From NCBI GenBank assembly GCA_963652365.1, contig CAVJTH010000032.1:1-26650 (forward strand): a DNA stretch of 26,650 nt, given 5' to 3'. A program made the position numbers and the translations under genes. This document shows positions 15,724-23,389 of this stretch, one piece after another (within the stretch, counting starts at the first letter, position 1; the number at the start of each line of letters is the position of its first letter). The notes under the pieces are model-generated. The model did no database searches. It had not been told where the DNA came from and was given only the letters and a program-made list of their open reading frames with translations. Source of the DNA: Hallerella sp963652365. GTDB taxonomy: Bacteria > Fibrobacterota > Fibrobacteria > Fibrobacterales > Fibrobacteraceae.

Positions 15724-16688
15724 CACCACGGATCCTCCGCGACAAGGGGAACAGAATCGCGCCGAGGCATGGAACGCTTGAAAATCCACATGTTCGATGC
15801 GCCATCGATCAGGTCGTCCGCATTCTTGAGCGTTTCCTCGCCCTGCGACACGATGCCGTTCATGCTTCCGACGACAAGGCCGAGCGAATCCATCGTTCCG
15901 TTCAGACGCCCGAACACGCCGTCAAGCGAAGAGAAGACGTTGTCGATCTTTTTCGGGGTTCCCTCCAGTTCGTCCGTCATCGTCGAAAGCTTCCGGGTGA
16001 GCGTATCCGTCCGGTAGAGAATCGCGGGCAGGGAGCCGCTGACCTTGTCGAGAAGGAGCGTTCCCTCGTACGAAAAATGATCCAGGCGATCCAGCTGGGT
16101 GTTCAGCTTTTCATATATCGTCTTCGACCCCAGAAGGGCGCCGATCGTCGTTCCGGTGTCCATCGTCAGGGCTACCAGCGTATCGACTTCGTCGATCAGG
16201 ACCGTTACGCGACCCAGGACGTCGTCCAGCGTTTCGAGAACCGTTTCGATGTCTTGCGCCTTTCCCGCCGTAATGAATTCCCCGTCGTCGAGAACGCGGC
16301 CTTCGCCTTTCCGCACGTCAATGTTGATCACGCGCTCCGAAATCACGTTCTGGTCGCGAATGGCGAAAATCGTCGCCCGGTCCGTAATCCACTGCTGAAA
16401 TTCACGGCGAATGGTAAATTCCATGCGGACCTTGCCCGAACTTTCGATCTTCATGTCCGAAACATGCCCGATGCGCACGCCGCTTATCTGGACCTCCGTC
16501 CCGGCATGAAGCCCCTGCGCCTTTTCGAAATTGCTGTAGAGCTTGTATTCCTCGATTCCGATGACGCCTGCCGAAGTCATTCGCGCATAGAGAACGGTCA
16601 GAAAAGCCATCACCGAAAACGTGACGAAGACTCCGACCAGGAGTCCGGACAGGTCCATCCAATTGATCTTCCGTACAGACCTCAACAA
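15723..16688 (-). CDS. mlaD: MCE-domain substrate-binding protein of an Mla-type lipid transporter
   Basis: It is a periplasmic membrane-anchored ring-forming subunit that passes phospholipid to or from the MlaE/MlaF complex. The 321-aa protein has one transmembrane helix (about 13-35) and an MCE domain (about 45-125; FEKAQGLHAGTEVQISGVRIG is the family core). A long helical tail follows, with spaced hydrophobic residues (LETLDDVLGRVTVLIDEVDTL) typical of longer MCE proteins. The start is probably TTG at 16688, because AAGGAG is 9 nt upstream; ATG at 16658 is an alternative. There is a 57-nt gap after mlaF, the largest in the operon, with a possible internal promoter. Confidence 0.9.
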   Translation of the reverse strand: MLRSVRKINWMDLSGLLVGVFVTFSVMAFLTVLYARMTSAGVIGIEEYKLYSNFEKAQGLHAGTEVQISGVRIGHVSDMKIESSGKVRMEFTIRREFQQWITDRATIFAIRDQNVISERVINIDVRKGEGRVLDDGEFITAGKAQDIETVLETLDDVLGRVTVLIDEVDTLVALTMDTGTTIGALLGSKTIYEKLNTQLDRLDHFSYEGTLLLDKVSGSLPAILYRTDTLTRKLSTMTDELEGTPKKIDNVFSSLDGVFGRLNGTMDSLGLVVGSMNGIVSQGEETLKNADDLIDGASNMWIFKRSMPRRDSVPLVAEDPW

Positions 16689-16732
16689 ACGGCAAATCTC
16701 CTTGTTCCGCCCAAAATGCAGGCAACTTGAAA

Positions 16733-16738
16733 GATATA
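16733..16738 (-). promoter_or_regulatory. Possible internal -10 box before mlaD
   Basis: TATATC followed by TT lies in the mlaF-mlaD gap, about 45 nt before the mlaD start and upstream of its AAGGAG ribosome-binding site. It resembles the TATCTT boxes at other genes here. No -35 was identified. Confidence 0.25.
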
Positions 16739-16745
16739 TTTTTCT

Positions 16746-17525
16746 CTAGGAATGGGGATCCCTGGCCTGAAAATCTCTCAGATTGCGGAACATTTCGCGC
16801 GCAATCGGCAATTCCGACTTTAGCCATTCATCGAACTTCAGGCGAGGCGTTAACTTCTTTCCCGAAAGAAAGCAGAGATCCGCGTCGAGCTCCCGGGCAA
16901 TCAGCAAGTCGTGCGTCACCAGGATAAGCGAGGTCTTGAACATCGCCTGCATGTTGTCGATCAGGGGAATGAGCATGTTCCGGTTGTAATTGTCCAGGCC
17001 CGAAGTCGGCTCGTCCATCAGGAGAAGTCGAGGGTCCATCGCCCAGGCGCGCGCAATGGCCACGCGCTTGGCAACTCCGGAACTCAGCGTGTGCGGAAAC
17101 TTGGACTCCTCGCCGCGGACCCGCATCAGATCCAGGGCCATGCTGGCCCGCTTCTCGATTTCTTCGACGCTTCCACGATGATGATAGTAAAGCGGCATCG
17201 AGACGTTTTCGCGAACGGTCAGGTTCGAAATCAGCGCGGCATTCTGGAAAATGAGTTCCGTGCCCCGCTTGGCGGCTTCGAGCGGACCGTGCAGCGACTT
17301 CGGCAAGTGCTCCCCGAAGTAGTAGAAATCCCCGGATGTCGGAACGTCCAGTCCAGCGATCAGGCGAAGCAGCAGGCTCTTGCCCTGTCCCGAAGCCCCC
17401 GCGACACAAAGCGTTTCGCCGCGCCCAAGGACAAGGTCCAATCCCGAAATGACCTCGCGTTCTTCTCCTGCGTAGCGAAAATGCAGGTTCTCGATTCGAA
17501 GCGCCTCGCCTTGGAACGATTCCAT
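16746..17525 (-). CDS. mlaF: ABC transporter ATPase of the Mla-type lipid transporter
   Basis: It hydrolyses ATP to drive the MlaE permease, on the cytoplasmic face. The 259-aa protein has Walker A GASGQGKS, a Q-loop region (LIFQNAALISNLTVREN), the signature TLSSGVAKRVAIARA, Walker B LLLMDEPTSGLD and the switch histidine in LVTHD. The signature reads LSSGV instead of LSGGQ or LSGGM. The reading frame is open to 17858, but the upstream part is a shadow of mlaE. The ATG at 17525 overlaps the mlaE stop (TGATG) and starts a normal ATPase N-terminus (MESFQGEALRIENLHFRYAG). Confidence 0.93.
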   Translation of the reverse strand: MESFQGEALRIENLHFRYAGEEREVISGLDLVLGRGETLCVAGASGQGKSLLLRLIAGLDVPTSGDFYYFGEHLPKSLHGPLEAAKRGTELIFQNAALISNLTVRENVSMPLYYHHRGSVEEIEKRASMALDLMRVRGEESKFPHTLSSGVAKRVAIARAWAMDPRLLLMDEPTSGLDNYNRNMLIPLIDNMQAMFKTSLILVTHDLLIARELDADLCFLSGKKLTPRLKFDEWLKSELPIAREMFRNLRDFQARDPHS

Positions 17526-18397
17526 CAGATGATCCTCGACACTTGATTGACGTAATCGAAAATATAGAACAGGGAAAAGAGAACATCCAGGACGATGACG
17601 AAGAGGAACGAGTAGATGACGGAGCGGGAAGTGGCCTTGGGAACCTGCCGGATATCCTTGCGAATGTTCAGGCCGCGGTAGCAGGCGTTGGTGAAAATGA
17701 TGATGCCAAAGACCAGCGGCTTGACAATCGTCAGGACAAAATCCGTCGCGGTCAGGGAATTCAGAATCGACGTGGAGAGATAATGCCAGGAAACATGCAG
17801 GTTCAAGGTGTCTCCCGAAACGGCGACGATGAGCTTCGTCACGGCAAATCCCGCGCAAATTCCCGACACCGAGAACAAGATGTTGGCGATCAGCACGGAA
17901 AGCGTCCCGCCGACAAGGGCGGGCATCACCAGATAGCGGACAGGGCTTACGCCGAGCGTCGAAAGGGCATCGACTTCGGAATTGATGGCCATCGACCCGA
18001 TCATCGTCGTCAGCGCGGAACCGCTACGGCCAGAGATCAGGAACGCCGTGAGGATCGGACCGATTTCGCGGACAAGCACGACGACCATCAGCCCGCCGAA
18101 CGCATCCGAAAAACCGACCCGCGGCATCACCGTGAGCGCTTCGATAATCGTGACTGTCCCTGTCAGCGTCGCAACGACGAATAGAACCGGAAAGACCTCG
18201 ACCGCCGTGAAAAAGATCTGCCGGATGATGTTCCGAATATCCGTACGCAGATTTCTCCCTTCCGAAAAAATCGAATGGACGACGCGAAAGAAAAGAAGCA
18301 GCTGCTTGCCCAAGACCGTCGAAAGAAAGAAGCGGCCCATCCGGTCGAAAATCGATCCGAACAGCGTCCAGTCGTCAAGGGTGCGGCGAAACTTCAT
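17525..18397 (-). CDS. mlaE: MlaE-family ABC permease
   Basis: It is the inner-membrane permease of the MCE/Mla phospholipid transport system, which maintains outer-membrane lipid asymmetry. The 290-aa protein has an N-terminal amphipathic region (LGKQLLLFFRVVHSIF) and five to six hydrophobic helices. The family hallmark REIGPILTAFLISGRSGSA is followed by MAINSEVDALSTLGVSP, with the EVDAL-LGVSP motif at the ATPase interface. The ATG at 18397 overlaps the engB stop (ATGA); a frame extending to 18583 lies inside engB and is rejected. mlaF and mlaD follow. Confidence 0.95.
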   Translation of the reverse strand: MKFRRTLDDWTLFGSIFDRMGRFFLSTVLGKQLLLFFRVVHSIFSEGRNLRTDIRNIIRQIFFTAVEVFPVLFVVATLTGTVTIIEALTVMPRVGFSDAFGGLMVVVLVREIGPILTAFLISGRSGSALTTMIGSMAINSEVDALSTLGVSPVRYLVMPALVGGTLSVLIANILFSVSGICAGFAVTKLIVAVSGDTLNLHVSWHYLSTSILNSLTATDFVLTIVKPLVFGIIIFTNACYRGLNIRKDIRQVPKATSRSVIYSFLFVIVLDVLFSLFYIFDYVNQVSRII

Positions 18398-19005
18398 TCT
18401 TCCTCGGAAGCGACAGCCGAAAGGATTTCCCGCCACAGATCGAACAAGCCTATCTTGCGAAGAGTGCTCAGGCGAATCGGCCGGACTTCCTTCCCGAAAA
18501 TCGCCCCGATCGCGTTTCGCGTCCTTGCCGTTTCGGACTGGTTCGCCTTGTCGCACTTGCTCATCACGGGCATCACGGGGCATCCCATGCCGCGAAGCCC
18601 TTCGATCGTTTCCAGATCGACCGGTTGCGGCCCCAGCCTGGAATCGATCAGATAGACGATTCCGCGAAGCATTTTCGAATTCTCGACGAAGGAGCGGATT
18701 CCGCCTTCCATTTCATCGACCTTTCCAAAATTCACGCCGGCAAATCCCACCCCCGGAAGATCCACCAGGTAGAACGCCCCGTTGATCTTGAAAAAATTGA
18801 TTTCCCTGGTCTTGCCGGGTTTCGAACTGATGCGCACCAGCTTCTTCTTTCCGGTCAGCGCGTTCAGGAGCGAGGATTTTCCCACGTTCGAACGCCCGAG
18901 AAACGCTATCTGCGGCAATCCGTCCGTCGGTATCTGCGAAGGCCTTGTCGCCGCGGTGACAAATTCCGCGCGGATGTTTTCCCGAAAATCCACTTCCTGC
19001 TTCAT
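18394..19005 (-). CDS. engB: Ribosome biogenesis GTP-binding protein EngB/YihA/YsxC
   Basis: This small essential GTPase is needed for late 50S ribosomal subunit assembly. The 203-aa protein has the family's basic N-terminus, G1 GRSNVGKS (37-44), the switch I region KPGKTREINFF, G3 DLPG and a G4 that reads SKCD in place of the usual TK-D (MSKCDKA). Length is standard. It overlaps recR upstream and mlaE downstream by 4 nt each (ATGA), so it sits firmly in the reverse-strand operon. Confidence 0.95.
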   Translation of the reverse strand: MKQEVDFRENIRAEFVTAATRPSQIPTDGLPQIAFLGRSNVGKSSLLNALTGKKKLVRISSKPGKTREINFFKINGAFYLVDLPGVGFAGVNFGKVDEMEGGIRSFVENSKMLRGIVYLIDSRLGPQPVDLETIEGLRGMGCPVMPVMSKCDKANQSETARTRNAIGAIFGKEVRPIRLSTLRKIGLFDLWREILSAVASEEE

Positions 19006-19595
19006 ATTCCAGTCCTCGATTCGAAAGCCCTGAGCACGGTGACTTCATCAATATACTCTAATTCGCTGCCCATCGGAATTCCACGGGCAAGGCTCGATCG
19101 CTTGACGGGAACGCCTTCGAGAAACTTGTCGATCAGAAGGAGCGTCGAATCCGCTTCCGGGCTTGAACCCAGGGCAAAGATGACCTCCTCGATTTTTTCC
19201 GTCCGGATCCGCTCCACGAGCTGCGGAATGTGCAAGGCTTCCGGTCCGATTCCGTCGAGCGGGGAAAGCACTCCGCCGAGTACAAAGTAAAGTCCGCGAT
19301 AGATGCCCGAATTTTCGAACGGCAGGATGTCCGAAAACTTTTCGACAACGCAAAGAGTCCTGGAATTTTCCCTAGCCTTGCAGATCGGGCAGGGACTTTC
19401 TTCGGCAAACGAATGGCAACGTTCGCAGCGCTTCACCTTGTCGCAAGCTTCGACAATCGACCGGGAAAGGGATTCCGCGCGTTCCCTCGGACGCATGAGT
19501 ACAAAATAGGCAAGCCTCCGGGCGGTCTTCTTTCCGATGCCGGGCAATGCGGCAAATTCCTGGATCAGCTTTTCAAGGCTTGGCGGTTCAACCAT
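19002..19595 (-). CDS. recR: Recombination protein RecR
   Basis: It acts with RecO and RecF to load RecA at gapped DNA. The 197-aa protein has the standard order: a helix-hairpin-helix (LPGIGKKTARRLAYFVL), a four-cysteine zinc finger (CERCHSFAEESPCPIC), and a Toprim domain starting LCVVEKFSD and containing GVLSPLDGIGPE. Its start lies 8 nt inside the end of the upstream EAL/HDOD gene, which implies coupling. The usual neighbours dnaX and ybaB are not here. Confidence 0.96.
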   Translation of the reverse strand: MVEPPSLEKLIQEFAALPGIGKKTARRLAYFVLMRPRERAESLSRSIVEACDKVKRCERCHSFAEESPCPICKARENSRTLCVVEKFSDILPFENSGIYRGLYFVLGGVLSPLDGIGPEALHIPQLVERIRTEKIEEVIFALGSSPEADSTLLLIDKFLEGVPVKRSSLARGIPMGSELEYIDEVTVLRAFESRTGI

Positions 19596-20829
19596 GTTCC
19601 ATCCATCCGTAAGCGGCGTTCAAGCTGTCCGCGACATTCTTGCACGAAAGCGAGAGCCTCTTCATCAAGATTCCGATGCGTTCCTTGCGGTCGTTTTCCA
19701 CGGCTTCCGCCAGCGCAAGGAGAGTGCCGAGCTTTCCCGATCCGTGCAAGATCGCTTCGGAAATTTCCCTGTCGATTTCCAGGTCTTCGAGAATCGTAGG
19801 CATGGGAGCCTTTACCAGGGCGTCCATCCGGCTGATGATTCCCATGATGAAAGCCTGCCCCGAAAGCGGTCCATCCGGGTCGATCGCTTCCGCGAGAGAT
19901 TCCAGGAACCTCGCCCGCTGCGAAACGTTCTGGAAAAGCGCCGACCCCTGTTCGCAGCGTCCCATCTCCGGCTGCGCATACAGAAGAAGCATCAGCCAGT
20001 CCTGCAGATGGGGAACGCCGAGCCACGCTATCGCGTCCTGGACCGTTTCCACCGGATGCCGCCGGAACGACTTCTGGGAATTCGCATACCGGATCAGGCT
20101 TTTCGCCAAGGCGGGCAGTTTCAAGAAGGCCTTCTCGATTTCGGCAAGCGTCACGTCGCTGCGCAAGAACTGGATCATGTGCAAGATGGACGAGAGCGAA
20201 CCGTCCATCCTCTTGCCGCGAACGATTTCCGGTTTTGCAAAGAAGTATCCCTGGAAAAGGTCGTAGCCTTCCGAAAGCCTCGCCTCGAAGTCCTCCTCGG
20301 TCTCCACCTTTTCCGCAAGCAGGAGCATTCCGCGCTTCTTGAAATAGGGAACGGCAGCCGAAAGAGCTTCGGACGTGTTTTCCGCCAAGTCGAGCTTGAC
20401 ATACTTGACATACGGAAAGAACGGCTCGATGCGGGAAAGGAAGTCCGGTTCGAACACGACATCGTCGAGAGCGAACTCGAACCCGCGTTCATGGTAATTC
20501 TTGACAACGGAAACCACGGAGGCTTCGGCAGGAACTGTTTCCAGGATCTCCAGGACAAAGCGATCGGAATCCAGCGGCCCGAAAATGTTGTCGAGAAGCA
20601 TTTCGCGACTGCAGTTGATGAATGCCTTGTGGTTGCCGACCAGACGGGAAAGTCCGATATTGTTCAAGACGTTTTCGAGAACCTGGGCCGTCTCCCGAAC
20701 GCCGTTTTCGATTACGGCGACGCGACCTTCCGGGGAATCGCGAAACAGGAGCTCATAGGCAAAGATTCCCCGATTCGAATCGAGGATCGGCTGACGCGCA
20801 AGATAGGCCGGAGATTCCACGGGAGCCAT
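19588..20829 (-). CDS. EAL-HDOD (YuxH-like) signalling protein with degenerate EAL domain
   Basis: The 413-aa protein joins an EAL-type phosphodiesterase fold (about 5-200) to an HDOD domain (about 205-400). The EAL signature is replaced by ELLFR (26-30), and the loop that should be DDFGTG reads ALDDVVFE. Some other positions persist (FINCSREML, VKLDL, AEKVET, FQGYFFAKP). Two key motifs being altered suggests c-di-GMP is bound or ignored rather than cut. The HDOD part carries IEKAFLKLPALAKSLIRYANS and WLGVPHLQDWLMLLLYA. ATG 20829 was chosen because longer frames run into hisG. It starts 11 nt after hisG stops and overlaps recR by 8 nt. Confidence 0.88.
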   Translation of the reverse strand: MAPVESPAYLARQPILDSNRGIFAYELLFRDSPEGRVAVIENGVRETAQVLENVLNNIGLSRLVGNHKAFINCSREMLLDNIFGPLDSDRFVLEILETVPAEASVVSVVKNYHERGFEFALDDVVFEPDFLSRIEPFFPYVKYVKLDLAENTSEALSAAVPYFKKRGMLLLAEKVETEEDFEARLSEGYDLFQGYFFAKPEIVRGKRMDGSLSSILHMIQFLRSDVTLAEIEKAFLKLPALAKSLIRYANSQKSFRRHPVETVQDAIAWLGVPHLQDWLMLLLYAQPEMGRCEQGSALFQNVSQRARFLESLAEAIDPDGPLSGQAFIMGIISRMDALVKAPMPTILEDLEIDREISEAILHGSGKLGTLLALAEAVENDRKERIGILMKRLSLSCKNVADSLNAAYGWMEHG

Positions 20830-20840
20830 TGGACCGCGTC

Positions 20841-21680
20841 CTAGATTCTCGCCGACTTGATGCTGAAGAGAAGGATGCTGCGACAGCCGACATCCCAAAG
20901 CCTGTCCATGATGGAATTGGCGTCTTCTTCGGGAACCATCGCCTTCACCGCATACCAGTCGCGACCATGCAGCTTCGAAATCGTCGGAGCGTCAAGCCCC
21001 GGCGTCACGCTGCAAGCCCTATCGAGCAGTTCCGCCGGGCAGTCGTACTCGATCATCATGTATGTCTTCGCGACAAGCTTTCCCTCGATTCGGCGAACCA
21101 GGGTGTGGACTTCTTCCAGTCCCTGCTTTTCGGGATGGCAGAAGAGCGCCGCGTTGCTGCGGAAAAGTGGCTCGCCCACAATGCGGAGACCGGCCTGCTT
21201 GAGTGTTGTCCCCGTTTCGACGACATCCACGATCGCGTCGGCGACGCCGAGGCTCACGGAGATTTCGACCGCGCCTTCCAGCACGACAAAATTCATTTCC
21301 TTGCCGTAGAATCCGTTCACGATGTTCGGGAAGCTTGTCGCAATCGTCGCGTTCGAAAGTTCTTCGAGCGTCTGCACGAGACTTTCGTTCGGAACCGCCG
21401 CGCACATCTTGCTCGCCCCAAAGGGCAAGTCCAGGACCTTTACCGCCGGACTCTTCGCCTCGGCGTTAAAATCCACGCCAGTAATGCCCGCATCGATGAT
21501 TCCGCGACCGACATACATCGGAATGTCGCTCGGACGAAGAAAGAAGAACTCGATTCCGTTCTTCGTGTCGAGCTGCGTCAAGGTCTTGTAGGGTTTCGTC
21601 GCCTTGTAGCCGCATTCCTTCAACAGTTCCTGCGTCGGCTCGAAAAGCATCCCCTTGTTCGGAAGCGCTACCTTGATCAT
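20841..21680 (-). CDS. hisG: ATP phosphoribosyltransferase, long form
   Basis: It catalyses the first, feedback-regulated step of histidine synthesis from ATP and PRPP. The 279-aa protein starts MIKVALPNKGMLFEPT and contains LRPSDIPMYVGRGIIDAGITG and the PRPP-binding VADAIVDVVETGTTLKQAGL. It keeps the C-terminal ACT-like regulatory domain (from about PGLDAPTISKLHG to the end). It is therefore the homohexameric HisG-long type and needs no HisZ. The ATG overlaps the hisE stop (ATGA). Confidence 0.96.
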   Translation of the reverse strand: MIKVALPNKGMLFEPTQELLKECGYKATKPYKTLTQLDTKNGIEFFFLRPSDIPMYVGRGIIDAGITGVDFNAEAKSPAVKVLDLPFGASKMCAAVPNESLVQTLEELSNATIATSFPNIVNGFYGKEMNFVVLEGAVEISVSLGVADAIVDVVETGTTLKQAGLRIVGEPLFRSNAALFCHPEKQGLEEVHTLVRRIEGKLVAKTYMMIEYDCPAELLDRACSVTPGLDAPTISKLHGRDWYAVKAMVPEEDANSIMDRLWDVGCRSILLFSIKSARI

Positions 21681-21937
21681 AGTTTTGCGTACACCTCTTC
21701 GAGCTTGATTCCCTTTTCCGCCATCATCACGGCAACGTAGTAGAGCACCTGGGAAAGTTCCAGGCATTGCGCATCGTGAGATTCAAAGCGTGCGGCCATC
21801 CACGATTCGGCGGCTTCCTCGACAAGCTTCTTGCCGATTGCGTGTGGGCCTTTCCTGAAAAGTTCCGTCGTACCCTTGCCTTCCGGCATCTCTTTTTTAC
21901 GCTCGCAGGCAAGAGCGTACATTTCTTCAAAAGTCAT
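21677..21937 (-). CDS. hisE: Phosphoribosyl-ATP pyrophosphohydrolase
   Basis: It removes pyrophosphate from phosphoribosyl-ATP, the second histidine-pathway step. The 86-aa protein is a stand-alone HisE (in many bacteria it is fused to HisI). It has the MazG-like metal-binding helices KKLVEEAAESWMAA and LSQVLYYVAVMMAEKG. The ATG at 21937 has GAGG 5 nt upstream; the longer frame opens with TTG at 22036 and is not family-like. It is the first gene of the reverse-strand operon, with about 230 nt upstream before the accessory region. Confidence 0.93.
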   Translation of the reverse strand: MTFEEMYALACERKKEMPEGKGTTELFRKGPHAIGKKLVEEAAESWMAARFESHDAQCLELSQVLYYVAVMMAEKGIKLEEVYAKL

Positions 21938-22171
21938 CAGAACCTCGAAGGTTGAATTTTTGGGAAAAGGTAGAAAATCTCGCCGAATGTTTCCCCGCGA
22001 AGCCCCATTTTTGAGCGCCTTACCGTAACCAACCAAAAACGAAACCTTTTAAAGCTTTCCTTTGGTTAATTTCAAGCGCCACATTCCAATTCAAATTACA
22101 AGCCTCCCAAGCCGAAAGCGGACCTCGTAAAAATTCACGAAATCCGATTTTTTTAGGGCTTCACAGAAAGG
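21938..22171 (-). other. Non-coding leader region of the his-rec-mla operon
   Basis: There are 234 nt between the Rpn-type gene end and hisE. It becomes AT-rich toward the Rpn side and includes TTGGTT/AACCAA words around 22029-22075 that could pair weakly. I see no histidine-codon leader peptide, no T-box or known riboswitch core and no convincing terminator. The operon promoter should lie here, but I cannot place it. Confidence 0.4.
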
Positions 22172-23101
22172 CTATAGCGACAAAACTTCAGACTCGCTAA
22201 GCCCTGTAATTTTTACGACCTGCGTCACAGGGAACTTTTCGGCAAGCATATTCCTTGCCATTTCCCGCTTTGCCTCAAAGGCGCCTTCCGCGATCCCCTC
22301 AGCCCGCGCCTCCTTGCGCTCGATATGCATCTCGTATGCAATGTCCGTCATATACTTTGCCTCTGCCAAAAGATATTCCATATCAAAATTACACAACTTT
22401 GCGGCATTTTGCAAATTCTTCCAATACGGATTATCCGCCGGCCCGTCATCGCATTCGTTATTGACACATTCAATCGCTCGCAGCCAATGGGCCAAGCGGC
22501 TATCGTCTTCCTTGTAGTCGCCTTCAACAAACTTTCTTACTTCCACAATGGTCAAGGTATGCTTTCCAAAGAAACGTTCGTTGTTCTGGTTCTTCAACTG
22601 AACGCAATGCCGATAATCGCTGGAATCAGAATACGCGTCAAACATCTGGAGCGCAATAAAGTCCATCTTGCGCAATTTATAGAACTCTCCCGGGACCTTG
22701 TTCTGCAATGTATGGCAAGCGGTATAGAACACGAGACGGTCCTTGAACTCGCTGTCGCCCTTATGCTGGACTTCGATGACGATGCGGTTCCTGTCTTGAT
22801 TGAGAGCTACAAGATCCGAGGTAACGCTCTTTACAAAAGGGCCGCCGGGAACAGAAGGATCCACAAAATCAAGGGTGCGGACACAATTCGCGCCTTCAAG
22901 CTTCAAGACAGCGTTCAAAAAGCTCGCCGCAATCCCCTTGTTGGAAGGATTTCCAAAAATTTTCTTGAAACACGAATCATTATAGACATAGACGTACCTG
23001 AACTTTTTCCGATACTCCGCAATGCAAGAGGCGATATCGCCACCCTCTACGCGGACTTCGTTTATGCGATGAAGCATTCCGGCATATTGTTCTCTATTCA
23101 T
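22172..23101 (-). CDS. Rpn-family PD-(D/E)XK nuclease (transposase-like)
   Basis: This belongs to the recombination-promoting nuclease / 'PD-(D/E)XK nuclease family transposase' group, whose Rpn members are DNA endonucleases promoting RecA-independent recombination. Of 309 aa, the N-terminal half has the family opening (DSCFKKIFG), then LDFVDPSVPG and SDLVALNQDRNRIVIEVQ, giving catalytic D96, E110 and Q112. The end has the usual RNMLAEKF...ITGLSESEVLSL tail. The gene is AT-richer than its neighbours. Its ribosome-binding site GGAG, 7 nt before the ATG, lies in the arm of a long palindrome. It looks like an acquired accessory gene with no IS ends recognised. Confidence 0.88.
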   Translation of the reverse strand: MNREQYAGMLHRINEVRVEGGDIASCIAEYRKKFRYVYVYNDSCFKKIFGNPSNKGIAASFLNAVLKLEGANCVRTLDFVDPSVPGGPFVKSVTSDLVALNQDRNRIVIEVQHKGDSEFKDRLVFYTACHTLQNKVPGEFYKLRKMDFIALQMFDAYSDSSDYRHCVQLKNQNNERFFGKHTLTIVEVRKFVEGDYKEDDSRLAHWLRAIECVNNECDDGPADNPYWKNLQNAAKLCNFDMEYLLAEAKYMTDIAYEMHIERKEARAEGIAEGAFEAKREMARNMLAEKFPVTQVVKITGLSESEVLSL

Positions 23102-23104
23102 ATT

Positions 23105-23180
23105 TAGTCTCCGTTAGTTTATATGTTATGGCGTTTTTCGTTTTAACGAAAAGCCGATATAAAAAATACGGCGGAGACTA
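23105..23180. promoter_or_regulatory. Long imperfect palindrome covering the Rpn gene's ribosome-binding site
   Basis: TAGTCTCCG (23105-23113) and CGGAGACTA (23172-23180) are perfect inverted arms. Nested inside is a second hairpin, GGC-(GT)-TTTTCGTT / AACGAAAA-GCC, with a TT loop. In the minus-strand transcript the downstream arm contains the GGAG Shine-Dalgarno of the nuclease gene, so the fold would hide it. It could instead be a DNA operator, since a TATAAA lies within the palindrome between the inner hairpin and the downstream arm. Confidence 0.55.
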
Positions 23181-23330
23181 TTCTGTACGCTCGGACAGGG
23201 AAGGTAGAAAGACAAGCTGTTTTGTAAAGGGCTGAATTGTAAACGATTTGTAAAAAGTCGAGTTGAGAATCGCTTTCGGATTTTCTAGATTAGAATCAGC
23301 GTTTACAGCGGAAACCTATCAATATTTATA

Positions 23331-23359
23331 TTGGCGCAAATCGAGACAATGCTTATATT
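23331..23359 (+). promoter_or_regulatory. Promoter of the metallopeptidase gene pair
   Basis: TTGGCG (23331-23336) and TATATT (23354-23359) are separated by exactly 17 nt. Unlike the near-leaderless genes here, a leader of about 20-25 nt with AGGAG, 7-8 nt before the ATG at 23390, follows. The rest of the 23181-23330 stretch shows nothing I can name. Confidence 0.55.
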
Positions 23360-23389
23360 TAGGAGAACGCAACAAACCAGGAGAATTTA

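Noticed and set aside
21938..22171. Histidine attenuator or riboswitch before hisE
   Set aside because: No run of histidine codons, no matching antiterminator/terminator pair and no recognisable riboswitch core could be found by eye.
23105..23180. Palindrome arms as terminal inverted repeats of a transposon
   Set aside because: Both arms lie on the same side of the nuclease gene and only 58 nt apart. No copy was seen at the gene's other end near 22172.
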